The notes beneath the pieces were generated by a model. It saw only the letters and a program-made list of their open reading frames with translations, was not told the DNA's origin and ran no database searches. A DNA stretch of 46,365 nucleotides from Planctomycetota bacterium (GTDB taxonomy: Bacteria; Planctomycetota; Brocadiia; SM23-32): positions 1 to 46,365 of the forward strand of contig JAGHAF010000003.1 in assembly GCA_021161675.1 (NCBI GenBank), given 5' to 3'. Of this stretch, positions 14,930-22,688 are shown in pieces. A program made the translations under genes and the position numbers. Numbering within the stretch: position 1 is the stretch's first letter; each line of letters starts with the position of its first letter.

Positions 14930-15445
14930 ATGGCTCAGAAACTCAGCGCCACGCTGGAAGACTACCTGGAGACAATCTTCCGCATCGAGCGGGAGAAGCG
15001 TTTCGCCCGCGGCAGGGACATCTCGGCTGCATTGGACGTAGCAAAGTCCGCCGTAACGAGCGCGCTGCAAAGCCTTTCCGAAAAGGGGCTGGTGAACTAC
15101 GAGCGCTACGAACCGGTCACGCTTTCCGCCAAGGGCCGCCGGGAGGCGAGCAAGATCGCGCTGCGGCACCGGGTTACCAAGGACTTCCTCCAGAATGTGC
15201 TGGGCCTGGAGGAAGAACGAGCGAACGCCATTGCTTGCGGCATGGAGCACGTTATCGACAGGAATGCTCTCGACCGTTTTGTTTGCTTCTTGGCCTTCGT
15301 GGGGAGTCGGAGGGAAGATGGGGAGAGCTGGCTGGGCGAGTTCCACAGCTTCATCCGGGAAGGAACGGCCGGCAAGACCTGCGAGCAGTGCATGCAGCAG
15401 TACCTGGAGAGCGCAGGGATTCAGTGGGAAGAGGAAACATTGTGA
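14930..15445 (+). CDS. DtxR/MntR-family metal-dependent transcriptional regulator
   Basis: 171 residues. The N-terminal winged helix is at about 7-72 (LEDYLETIFRIEREKRFARG, then SAVTSALQSLSEKGLV). The dimerisation domain is at about 75-140. Likely metal ligands are D11 (EDYL), H80, and C103, E106 and H107 in CGMEH, the arrangement of the DtxR/MntR primary site. The C-terminus ends with a CEQC motif (C151, C154), which is not usual in the family and could sense redox or bind metal. There is no SH3/FeoA domain. It leads a tightly coupled operon (TGATG junction to the ferredoxin gene), so it probably autoregulates. Confidence 0.92.
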   Translation: MAQKLSATLEDYLETIFRIEREKRFARGRDISAALDVAKSAVTSALQSLSEKGLVNYERYEPVTLSAKGRREASKIALRHRVTKDFLQNVLGLEEERANAIACGMEHVIDRNALDRFVCFLAFVGSRREDGESWLGEFHSFIREGTAGKTCEQCMQQYLESAGIQWEEETL

Positions 15446-15786
15446 TGGCGATGTCGCCCAGAACTGGGAGGAAGCAGTCTAACATGAAGCTGAAGGTAAA
15501 GGTCGCAGCCCTACAGAGGCGGGCCGCAGACCTGCAAGAGCAGGCGGAGCGACTTGGCGCAGCCGGCCAGGTCAAACAACGCGCGGTGTCGGACCGCTCG
15601 CGCTGCACCGGTTGCGGTCTGTGCGAGGAGCTCTGTCCGCTCGGCGCCATTAGAGTGACCTACGTTGCCAACATTGATGCGGAGCGGTGCGCCGGCTGCG
15701 GCATCTGCGTCGAGAACTGTCCCCAGGGCGCGATTCACCTGGTATCCACTGAGACAACGCCGGCCACGGGACCTAAGAATGCTTGA
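15445..15786 (+). CDS. 2[4Fe-4S] ferredoxin-type protein
   Basis: 113 residues. Two complete cluster motifs are seen, C54TGCGLCEELCP64 and C82AGCGICVENCP92, so it should carry two [4Fe-4S] clusters and pass low-potential electrons. The first 50 residues are basic and helical (KLKVKVAALQRRAADLQEQ), possibly a docking helix. The ATG at 15445 overlaps the regulator stop; an alternative ATG at 15484 drops 13 residues but sits far from its GGGAGG. The end overlaps the next gene by 8 bp. Confidence 0.9.
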   Translation: MAMSPRTGRKQSNMKLKVKVAALQRRAADLQEQAERLGAAGQVKQRAVSDRSRCTGCGLCEELCPLGAIRVTYVANIDAERCAGCGICVENCPQGAIHLVSTETTPATGPKNA

Positions 15787-16378
15787 GTGGATAAGGGACC
15801 GTGATCATCTGCGCAAGGCGCAGCGGGAACATGAGGATTTCTTCGTGCTGGCCTTCTGGGGGAGCTTCTCCGACGCTGCACAGCGTGCGCTCGCCGAACT
15901 GAAGCAGTTCAGCCAGGAGGCAAAAGACGTCCCGCTCTACGTGGTGGACGTTCAGAAGGTCAGAGGACTTCACAAGGAATACGGCGTGGCGAGCGTGCCG
16001 ACCGTGGTAGCGGTTGAGAAAGGGAAAGTGACGAAACGCATAGAGGGGGTGGAAAGCGCCGCGTTTTACGCTGTCCACCTCTCAGGCGCGACGCCGAGCC
16101 GGAGCCACGGGGACAGCCAGGCGGCGGTTCGCAGGGTAGTCGTCTACAGTGGCCCTGGCTGTCCGGCCTGCGGGCGCTTGAAGACTTACCTGCGCCGGCA
16201 TGGGGTTGCGTTTCGGGATGTGGACATCTCCCGCGACGCCCGCGCGGCTCGACAGATCGCGCGGCGCAGCGGGCAAATGGCCGTTCCACAGACCGATATT
16301 AACGGACGGTTGGTTGTCGGCTTCGACCGTGTAAAACTGGATACACTTCTTGGCATTCAGTCGGAAAGGAGAAACTGA
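15779..16378 (+). CDS. Thioredoxin-glutaredoxin fusion protein
   Basis: 199 residues with two redox folds. Residues about 20-100 are a thioredoxin fold (FFVLAFWGSF then YGVASVPTVVAVEKG) with the cis-Pro P74 but no CxxC; the place of WCGPC reads WGSFSD, so this half cannot do disulfide exchange. Residues about 117-195 are a glutaredoxin/NrdH-like domain (VVYSGPGCPACGRLKTYL with C128 and C131, then SGQMAVPQTDI and VVGFDRVKL) with an intact active site. The dead half may serve in binding. It is coupled to the ferredoxin gene (8 bp overlap) and to groES (1 bp). Confidence 0.9.
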   Translation: MLEWIRDRDHLRKAQREHEDFFVLAFWGSFSDAAQRALAELKQFSQEAKDVPLYVVDVQKVRGLHKEYGVASVPTVVAVEKGKVTKRIEGVESAAFYAVHLSGATPSRSHGDSQAAVRRVVVYSGPGCPACGRLKTYLRRHGVAFRDVDISRDARAARQIARRSGQMAVPQTDINGRLVVGFDRVKLDTLLGIQSERRN

Positions 16379-16662
16379 TGAAGATACGGCCCATTAATGC
16401 TCACGTGCTGCTCAAGCCGTTGCAAGCCGCAGATAAGAGCCCCGGCGGCATCTACCTGCCGGATACCGCAAAGGAACGGCAGAACCACGCTAAGGTGATC
16501 GCAGTGGCGGAGGACGCCACCGAAGAAGTGGCGGTCGGCGACGAGATCATCTACAAGGAGTTCCGCGGCACGGAAGTCAAGATGGACGGGGAGGACTACG
16601 TCCTGCTCTCCTCCGAGGACCTTCTGGTAAAGCGCGTTGCCGCCGACGAGATTCCCGATTAG
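16378..16662 (+). CDS. groES: GroES-family co-chaperonin
   Basis: 94 residues of the 10-kDa chaperonin family: IRPINAHVLLKPLQ at the start, the mobile-loop region (KSPGGIYLPDTAKERQ) and the closing LLSSEDLLVKRV. GroES forms a heptameric lid on GroEL. Here no groEL follows, and the gene is locked by a TGATG overlap into a redox operon, which is unusual. It may be a specialised second GroES or simply a displaced copy; the rest of the genome would tell. Confidence 0.93.
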   Translation: MKIRPINAHVLLKPLQAADKSPGGIYLPDTAKERQNHAKVIAVAEDATEEVAVGDEIIYKEFRGTEVKMDGEDYVLLSSEDLLVKRVAADEIPD

Positions 16663-16686
16663 CTTTCGGATAGCTGGGAGAAGCTG

Positions 16687-17376
16687 ATGATTGCGCAGAC
16701 GCCGAAGCCGCTTGAAGAGATTCTCGAGTACCTGCGCGGCAAGCGGAAGGTGGTCCTGTACGGGTGCGGTGGCTGCGCCACGGTGTTTCACACCGGTGGT
16801 GAGCCCGAGGTCAAAGCCATGGAAAAGACGCTGACCGAACACGGCAAGGAGGTCCTTGCCGCCGTGGCGCCTCCTTTCGGCGAGTTCACCTGTTACCTGC
16901 CGTGGAGCAAGCCGCGACTCAGCCAGTACCGAGAGCAGGTGGAACAGTGCGACGCGCTGCTGATAATGGCCTGCGGTGATGGTCTGCAAACGGTGTGGGA
17001 TCATATAATCGAGGAAGAGTTCGGACTGGCCAAACCCGTCTATCCCGCTACGAATCCCATCGGTCACATGGGGGGTGGGCCCAGCCGGTTTGAGGAAAAG
17101 TGCCAGCAATGCGGCGAGTGCGAGCTGGGGAGGACGGCCGGCGTCTGCCCGCAGACTCAATGCGCGAAGGGCCTGATGAACGGGCCGTGCGGCGGCGCTT
17201 CGGCGGACGGCAAATGCGAGGCCAACCCCGAGCAGGACTGCGCCTGGCTGCGCATCTACAGGCGCCTGGAGGCTATGGGCGAGTTGGACAAGCTACGCGA
17301 GATAAACCCTCCGAAGGACTGGAGCAAGATGACCCGTCCGCGCTCGATAGAGGTCGTCCCGCTGGAGTTGGCCTGA
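16687..17376 (+). CDS. Methylenetetrahydrofolate reductase C-terminal-domain protein (MetV-like)
   Basis: 229 residues of the MTHFR C-terminal domain family, a cysteine-rich zinc and/or Fe-S protein that partners MetF in acetogens and related bacteria. Cysteine motifs are YGCGGCATVFHTGG, then KCQQCGECELG, GVCPQTQCAKG and NGPCGG, with a further GKCE and DCAWL. The core resembles the B12-activating-domain-like fold. MetF itself is not in the window. It probably delivers electrons to, or assists, methylene-THF reduction. It is 24 bp after groES, likely the last gene of the operon. Confidence 0.9.
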   Translation: MIAQTPKPLEEILEYLRGKRKVVLYGCGGCATVFHTGGEPEVKAMEKTLTEHGKEVLAAVAPPFGEFTCYLPWSKPRLSQYREQVEQCDALLIMACGDGLQTVWDHIIEEEFGLAKPVYPATNPIGHMGGGPSRFEEKCQQCGECELGRTAGVCPQTQCAKGLMNGPCGGASADGKCEANPEQDCAWLRIYRRLEAMGELDKLREINPPKDWSKMTRPRSIEVVPLELA

Positions 17377-17809
17377 TGGATCGTCTCCTGGCCTCAGGGC
17401 GATTGCACGTGCGGCGGCGGCTCTCGGAGCGCGCCGAGGCTTCTGAGCAGAGCGGCGCTCTTCGCCGCTATCCAGCAGGCTTCTTTGCCAGTTAGCCCCA
17501 CGCGGCGCCAGTCGCCCCGCTTCTGAAGAAGCGAGAACTCTGTCACCCCCGTGAAGTGGCGCCTTGAAACTGGGTTGGAAGGTCTGGCCATCGCCTTTTC
17601 GCGCGATTACCTTCGTGGCGAGTATGACACCATGCAGCAAGAAGACGTTGCTCCACGTCGTTTCCCTGGTGGAGTGGCTCCAAGAGTACGCTGGAATCCT
17701 GGAGATGTGAGTTTGCAGGGGTTTCCGGGTTCGACTTAGCTACGAAACAAGCCCACAGGTTTTCCTTGAAGATGTCCTGCCTGATTGAGTATGCTTATGT
17801 GAAAAGGGA
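17377..17809. other. Gene-poor stretch with a possible decayed minus-strand frame
   Basis: No convincing gene. On the minus strand 17394-17541 reads as a coherent-looking peptide ending at a stop (EFSLLQKRGDWRRVGLTGKE then ACWIAAKSAALLRSLGALRE), but no family is recognised and the frame upstream has no ribosome binding site. It may be the tail of a decayed gene. The right end holds the promoter of the next gene. Confidence 0.35.
17766..17795 (+). promoter_or_regulatory. Promoter of the diguanylate cyclase gene
   Basis: TTGAAG (17766-17771), an 18-bp spacer and TATGCT (17790-17795), about 20 bp before the start codon. The -10 hexamer is the same TATGCT as in one candidate promoter of the other GGDEF operon (5669-5674). 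Confidence 0.4.
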
Positions 17810-17815
17810 GTGAAT

Positions 17816-18655
17816 GTGTCTACGCTACCGGAATATGCCACTAAAAAGCTGTCGAGCTTGGAACGGATACGGCGCAGCGGAAAGCGCCTGAAACGGGTCT
17901 TCTGGGAGGCCTGTTGCATCGTCTTTCTGCAGGTCGGGGTGATCTTCTACTTCTTGCGTTGGTGGGACGCATTGCCGCCGGCCTTCCGCTGTGGGATGCC
18001 GGCCTTGCTCTTTTGGGTCTTGCTGGCGACAGCTTATGTATTCTTCGCTCAGTCCCGAGTTTCACAGCAGCTTATGGAGAGACTGCGGCAGCGCACTTAC
18101 ATGGATGAGGTGACGGGCGTTTTCAACTACCGCTACCTGGAGCTGCGGATGGCCGAAGAGGCGGAGCGTATCAGGCGCCACGGCGGGCTGCTCGCACTGC
18201 TCTACCTGGACATAGACGGACTCAGAGCAATCAACGACAAGTATGGACGCCGCGTCGGCGACTTCGCGCTCGAGCAGCTCGCAACCGCCCTGGCCCGGCA
18301 AGTGCGCACATGCGACGTGCTGGGGCGCGTCGGCGGAGACGAGTTTCTCGCCGTTCTTCCCGAAGCGGGTCGCCCCGAGGCCAACGTGCTGGCCGAGAGG
18401 CTCCGCGAAACAGCGGAAAACTATCTGATCAACCTGGGGGGCGACCAGGTTATCAAAGGTGTAACCGTCAGCATCGGGGTGGCCGCCTATCCCATCAACG
18501 GGCAGACCATGGACAATGTGATATCCGCTGGCGTTAAGGCCGTTGACGCAGCCAAGGAGCAAGGCGGCAATTGCGTGATAATGGCGGACGAGTTCATCGC
18601 CGCAGACCCCGTCGAGCAGCACATTATCAATACCATCAGGGGCGACCAACCATAG
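17816..18655 (+). CDS. Membrane-bound diguanylate cyclase (GGDEF)
   Basis: 279 residues. Two membrane helices lie near 27-48 and 58-78 (LLFWVLLATAYVFFA) with a short loop between them. A GGDEF domain fills about 95-255 (MDEVTGVFNYRYLELRM, then LLYLDIDGLRAINDKYGRRV, RVGGDEFLAV and VSIGVAAYPINGQ). The active site GGDEF is intact. RTCD five residues before it fits an I-site. GTG 17816 follows AAGGGAG by five bases; GTG 17810 is too close to that site. It stands alone, with no clear sensory domain beyond the helices. Confidence 0.93.
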   Translation: MSTLPEYATKKLSSLERIRRSGKRLKRVFWEACCIVFLQVGVIFYFLRWWDALPPAFRCGMPALLFWVLLATAYVFFAQSRVSQQLMERLRQRTYMDEVTGVFNYRYLELRMAEEAERIRRHGGLLALLYLDIDGLRAINDKYGRRVGDFALEQLATALARQVRTCDVLGRVGGDEFLAVLPEAGRPEANVLAERLRETAENYLINLGGDQVIKGVTVSIGVAAYPINGQTMDNVISAGVKAVDAAKEQGGNCVIMADEFIAADPVEQHIINTIRGDQP

Positions 18656-18997
18656 GAGGCGCCGTGACCGGCGCGAAGGATGAGGCTCAACGGCCAGGCC
18701 AATAGCAGGGGCAAGAGTTTGGACAGCGGCTTTGTTCTTTCCTTCATCGTCCTTCCTTCTGGCTTTTCGTGGCCCTTGGTCGAAAAGGCTCTTGTTTTTG
18801 GCGGAGCGTTATTTCTCGCCCTGGGACTTGGGGGCCTGCTCGTCCGCCTCTTCAGGGCCTGCCTGGGCGAAAGCGAAGAGGCAGCGTAACCCGGAGCGAA
18901 GTCCCTCCTTGCAAAACGCCTGCCGCCTTCAGTATCCTACTCCCTGGTCGGGCTTTCACGCTGTGGGTATACGTGCGCCCTGAACTCGGGAGAGATT
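18656..18997. other. Intergenic region with repeat-like sequence and a doubtful small frame
   Basis: A pyrimidine-rich stretch at 18731-18783 (TTCTTTCCTTCATCGTCCTT, then TTTTCGTGGCCCTTGG) resembles the complement of the purine-rich repeat at 54-112. A 69-codon plus-strand frame at 18680-18889 encodes one hydrophobic segment (ALVFGGALFLALGLGGLLV), but its N-terminal half is a translation of the repeat and it has no ribosome binding site. I do not call it as a gene. Confidence 0.4.
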
Positions 18998-20050
18998 ATG
19001 AAAAAGCTGTTGGTTCTCCTTCTGATCGCCGCTCTGGTGGGAATAATTGTCTCGAGGAATCGCGGGGCCGAGAGATCCGCTTCCAATACGTCCGCTCCGA
19101 GCGCGGCCGAGGCGCCGTCGCCTGCGCCAGCCCCGCCCGCCGTCCCAGGCCACGGGCCGGACCAGGGCCGGCTCGAACCCGCCCGTAGGACACTGGCTAG
19201 CGCCGGGCCGCGCGAGACCAACGTCGAGCTGCCTGCGCTTGCGGCGAAGCAGACGGCGCCGCCCGCCCCCGCGCAGGCCGCACCGAAAGAGGGCATTCAG
19301 CAAACTGCACAAACCCCACCGGACAGTCCCACGGCTCAGCAAGAAAAACTCCTCGAGCAGGCGCACGCCCTGCTGGAGGCGGGCGATCGCGTGAAGGCCC
19401 GCGAGATACTCACCGGTCTGTACCTGAACTATAGGGGCCGGCAGGCGCAAGACCTCCGTGCCGTGCTGGATGCCATCAATAAGGATCTTATCTTCAATCC
19501 TCGCTGCATGGAGGGCGCCATTATCCACAAAGTTAGCCCGGGAGAAACGCTGACCAAAATCGGCGCCCAGTACCACGTGAACTGGCGCATGGTCGCACTG
19601 CTTAACGGCATGGAACCGGATGACCTGCTGCGGGCGGGAAGGCAGCTCAAGGTGCTGGCCGGCGCCCCGTCCATCGTTGTCTGGAAGGGGGAGTTCCGTC
19701 TGGCCCTGCTTTTTGACGGCGCCTACGTGAAGGAATATCCGATCGGCATCGGCAAGGACGATTCCACACCCAGCGGCCAGTTCAAGGTTGATGAGATGAT
19801 GATCCGCGCCCCCTGGAATCCGCCCGGCGGAGGGACGATCAAATACGGCGAAGAGGGCTACGCTCTCGGCGAACGCTGGATCGCCTTCGACGACCAGCCC
19901 GGCGCCGCAGGCCTGGGAATACACGGCACCGACCACGAAAGCAGCATCGGGACCAAATGCTCCAGGGGCTGCATCCGCATGAGTAACAAAGACGTGATTG
20001 AACTGTACGCCTTCCTCAAACCCGGCGCCAAAGTCCGGATTCTGGAGTGA
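18998..20050 (+). CDS. LysM and L,D-transpeptidase (YkuD) protein
   Basis: 350 residues exported or membrane-anchored by an N-terminal helix (KKLLVLLLIAALVGIIV). A long Ala/Pro-rich linker runs to about 110, then a helical segment, then a LysM peptidoglycan-binding motif at about 175-220 (HKVSPGETLTKIGAQYHVNW, then LLNGM). A YkuD catalytic domain fills about 225-350 with HGTDHES and the cysteine nucleophile in SRGCIRM (about C325). It forms or anchors 3-3 crosslinks in peptidoglycan. ATG 18998 has GGGAGAG upstream. It is followed by the cyclodeaminase gene after 3 bp. Confidence 0.94.
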   Translation: MKKLLVLLLIAALVGIIVSRNRGAERSASNTSAPSAAEAPSPAPAPPAVPGHGPDQGRLEPARRTLASAGPRETNVELPALAAKQTAPPAPAQAAPKEGIQQTAQTPPDSPTAQQEKLLEQAHALLEAGDRVKAREILTGLYLNYRGRQAQDLRAVLDAINKDLIFNPRCMEGAIIHKVSPGETLTKIGAQYHVNWRMVALLNGMEPDDLLRAGRQLKVLAGAPSIVVWKGEFRLALLFDGAYVKEYPIGIGKDDSTPSGQFKVDEMMIRAPWNPPGGGTIKYGEEGYALGERWIAFDDQPGAAGLGIHGTDHESSIGTKCSRGCIRMSNKDVIELYAFLKPGAKVRILE

Positions 20051-20053
20051 ACC

Positions 20054-20683
20054 ATGTACGCCCACGGCGCCGTCGAGAAATACCTCAATGATGCCGCCGC
20101 AAAGCTGCCCGCGCCAGGCGGGGGCAGCGTCAGCGCCCTTGCCGGCGCCCTGGCGGCCGCCATGAGTGAGATGTCGGCGAATTTCACAACCGGCAAGAAG
20201 AAGTTCGCAGATGTGCAGGACAGGATCGTGGAAATGCTGGCCGGATTGGAGGCCTGCCGCCGGGAGCTCGTGGCGCTCGTGGACGAGGACGTGGAAGCCT
20301 ACGGCGAAGTGGATGGCGCCTATTCCATGCCGAAGGATACCCGGCAGCAGAAGGTGGAACGACGGGAAGCGATACAGAATGCCCTGCGAACGGCCATGAA
20401 AGCGCCGCTGCGGGTCATGGAACAATGCGCGCTGGTTGCGAAAATGGCCGACCAATTAGTCGAGGTGGGCAATCCCAACCTGATAACCGACGTCGGCGTA
20501 AGCGCCATCCTGGCGGAGGCGGCCTGCGAGGCGGCGCGCCTCAACGTCGAGATCAACCTGAAGTACATCCATGATGCGGACGTGGCCAGAGATACGCGCC
20601 GACGAATGGACGAATGGAGCCGCATCGCCCGTCAGTGCCGGGAGCGCACAACCCGGGCGGTGCTCAGATACCTGGCGGCATAA
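20054..20683 (+). CDS. Cyclodeaminase/methenyl-THF cyclohydrolase family protein
   Basis: 209 residues of the FTCD C-terminal family (FchA/serine-cycle cyclohydrolase type), helical. The folate-binding hallmark is PAPGGGSVSALAGALAAAM near residue 20, with VGNPNLITDVGVSAILAEA around 136-155. It either deaminates formimino-THF or hydrolyses 5,10-methenyl-THF to 10-formyl-THF. With no formiminotransferase domain or histidine-degradation genes nearby and with MTHFR-C and corrinoid genes close by, the cyclohydrolase role is more likely; this is inference. Its ATG lies just after the transpeptidase stop. Confidence 0.9.
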   Translation: MYAHGAVEKYLNDAAAKLPAPGGGSVSALAGALAAAMSEMSANFTTGKKKFADVQDRIVEMLAGLEACRRELVALVDEDVEAYGEVDGAYSMPKDTRQQKVERREAIQNALRTAMKAPLRVMEQCALVAKMADQLVEVGNPNLITDVGVSAILAEAACEAARLNVEINLKYIHDADVARDTRRRMDEWSRIARQCRERTTRAVLRYLAA

Positions 20684-20703
20684 CATCCGGATTGAGAGCG
20701 TTG

Positions 20704-21240
20704 ATGAGCGGCTCAGGCGTGTGGCAAATTGACGGCAGCGCAAATGTGTGTTGCTGCTGCGGACAGGTTTTCCGAGAGGGGAGCGTTTTCTTCTCCGCGT
20801 TGGCCGAATCGGAAGATGGCTTTGTGCGCCGGGACTTCTGTTCGGAGTGCTGGCGCGAGCAGGACGAAGCGGATGAAGCCACCCGTTCAAGTGGAGATTG
20901 TTTCTGCTTCTGGCGCACGCGGCGCGTCATCCCAGAGAGCCGCGCAACGATCAATACCGACCTTTTGTGGGACTTCTTCCAGGGACTACGGGACTGCGAC
21001 TCGCACGAGAAGAAAGTGTTCCGCTTCGTGGTGGCGCTCTACCTGATGCGGCGCAGGGAGCTGAAACTGATCAAGGTGGTCCGGCGGCAGGAAGGGGAGT
21101 TACTTCACTGCGAGAAGCGCTCCTCCGATCAGCAATACGAGATAGAAGACCCCCACCTGACCGAGCAACAGGTCCAGGACGCCGCCGAGAGGCTCAGCAG
21201 CCTTTTCGGCGCGGAGCTTCAACCGAACGGTGAAGGATAA
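20704..21240 (+). CDS. Zinc-ribbon protein of a planctomycete-type family
   Basis: 178 residues. The N-terminal part has a cysteine cluster ANVCCCCGQVF and a second pair in RRDFCSECW, so a zinc ribbon is likely. The middle (NTDLLWDFFQGLRDCDSHEK, then RFVVALYLMRRRELKLIKVV) and the acidic tail resemble conserved hypothetical proteins I associate with Planctomycetes and nearby phyla. Function is unknown. It starts 20 bp after the cyclodeaminase gene and ends 20 bp before the sugar-phosphate mutase gene. Confidence 0.75.
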   Translation: MSGSGVWQIDGSANVCCCCGQVFREGSVFFSALAESEDGFVRRDFCSECWREQDEADEATRSSGDCFCFWRTRRVIPESRATINTDLLWDFFQGLRDCDSHEKKVFRFVVALYLMRRRELKLIKVVRRQEGELLHCEKRSSDQQYEIEDPHLTEQQVQDAAERLSSLFGAELQPNGEG

Positions 21241-21260
21241 AGGGGGGAACGGCACTATCC

Positions 21261-22688
21261 ATGGACTACTGGGATGCTCTGAAGTCGTATGATATCCGCA
21301 GCACGTATCCGGCGCCGATCAACAGGGGGTTCGCCTATCGGCTGGGACTGTGCCTGCCGCAGGCGCTCTCCGCCCACAGGGTGGCTATCGGCCGGGATGC
21401 GCGCTTGAGTTCGCCCGAGCTTTACACGGCCTTCGCCTCGGGCCTGAGGGCCGCCGGGGCCGACCCCGTCGGCATGGGACTGTGTCCTACGGAGTTCGTC
21501 TATTACGCGATGGGCGCGCACGCCGAGCTTGACCTCGGCGTCATGATAACCGCCAGTCACAACCCACCCGAATACAACGGGTTCAAAGTGACCTTGCCCG
21601 GAGGGGAGCCGGTGACCGGCCAGTCCGGCCTGCACGAAACGATACGGATGATGCAGGACGTTGCCCTGGATTCCCTTCCGGAGCTTCTGCCGCTCGAGAC
21701 AGCGCTGGACGTGCGTGCGGACTACCTCCAGTTCGCGCTCGAACTTGCGGGAAGGCCGGCCGTTGGCGATCTGGAGATCGTTGTGGATGCCGGAAACGGG
21801 GTGGGAGGGATGCTCTGGGAGTTGATCGCCGATGGGCTCGGGTTGGATGCCGTGAAACTGAACTTCGAGCCGGACGGCCGCTTCCCGGCCCATCATCCCG
21901 ACCCGTCGCGGATCGAGAACCTGCGCTCTCTTGTCGAACAGGTGCGCGCGCGTCCGGGCGCCCTTGGCTTCGCCTACGACGGGGACGCGGACCGGGTGGC
22001 AGTCGTGCTGGACGGCAGACACGTGGTGGGCGGCAGCGCGATGACGGCCGTCGTGGCGCACCGGATGCTGGCCGACGCGCCGGGGCGCGCCTTCGCCGTG
22101 GGCCAGACGATGAGCAGGAGCGTGCTCGATTACTTCCGCTCACGCGGACCGGATCCCATGATGCTCCCCGTCGGACACGCCAAGATCAAGAAGGCGCTGC
22201 GCGCCAATCCGGACATAGCGCTGGCCGGCGAGGATGCCGGGCATTATTACTACCAGGATTTTTTCTGCTGCGATAGCGCGCTGATAACGACCCTGAACAT
22301 TCTGCATCTGGCTGGGGCGGGAGAGTTGGGTGATTTTCTCGCGTCGCTCGCCGGCCCGTGGTATCGGCCGGAGGCAACCAGCTCGATCGGGTTCGACGAC
22401 ATGACGCGGGCGCTGGAAGTCTGCCGGCAGGTGGCCCTGAGGGCGCTGGAGGAATATCCGGCTGTCCTGGAGATCACCTGTGAGCGCCAGGGGAGCATAA
22501 CCAGGCGGTGCGATCCGTCGCAGATAGGGGACGCGCTGGCCGTGCGGGCCGACTATCCCGACTGGTGGTTCTGCGTGCGCCCATCGGGCACGGAGCCGCT
22601 GGCCCGCCTGCTGGTGGAGGCGCGCACCAGGGAACTGGCGCGCGAGCGAACGGAATTCCTCCTCGCCCTATTCGACGCCTGCCGATAG
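21261..22688 (+). CDS. Phosphoglucomutase/phosphomannomutase
   Basis: 475 residues of the alpha-D-phosphohexomutase family. Key motifs in order: phosphoserine loop TASHNPPEYNG (S99), metal loop YDGDADRVAV (about 237-246), sugar loop GEDAGHYYY, and phosphate-binding loop RPSGTEP near 435. It isomerises glucose or mannose 1- and 6-phosphates for polysaccharide and nucleotide-sugar supply. Sugar specificity cannot be told from these motifs. The 3' end overlaps the convergent DNA methyltransferase gene by 136 bp. Confidence 0.94.
   Translation: MDYWDALKSYDIRSTYPAPINRGFAYRLGLCLPQALSAHRVAIGRDARLSSPELYTAFASGLRAAGADPVGMGLCPTEFVYYAMGAHAELDLGVMITASHNPPEYNGFKVTLPGGEPVTGQSGLHETIRMMQDVALDSLPELLPLETALDVRADYLQFALELAGRPAVGDLEIVVDAGNGVGGMLWELIADGLGLDAVKLNFEPDGRFPAHHPDPSRIENLRSLVEQVRARPGALGFAYDGDADRVAVVLDGRHVVGGSAMTAVVAHRMLADAPGRAFAVGQTMSRSVLDYFRSRGPDPMMLPVGHAKIKKALRANPDIALAGEDAGHYYYQDFFCCDSALITTLNILHLAGAGELGDFLASLAGPWYRPEATSSIGFDDMTRALEVCRQVALRALEEYPAVLEITCERQGSITRRCDPSQIGDALAVRADYPDWWFCVRPSGTEPLARLLVEARTRELARERTEFLLALFDACR

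Noticed and set aside
18680..18889. Small membrane protein of 69 residues
   Set aside because: The first half is translated from a pyrimidine-rich repeat, there is no ribosome binding site and no homologue comes to mind.
18956..20455. A 499-codon minus-strand frame
   Set aside because: It is antisense to the L,D-transpeptidase and cyclodeaminase genes, both of which have full catalytic or binding motifs.
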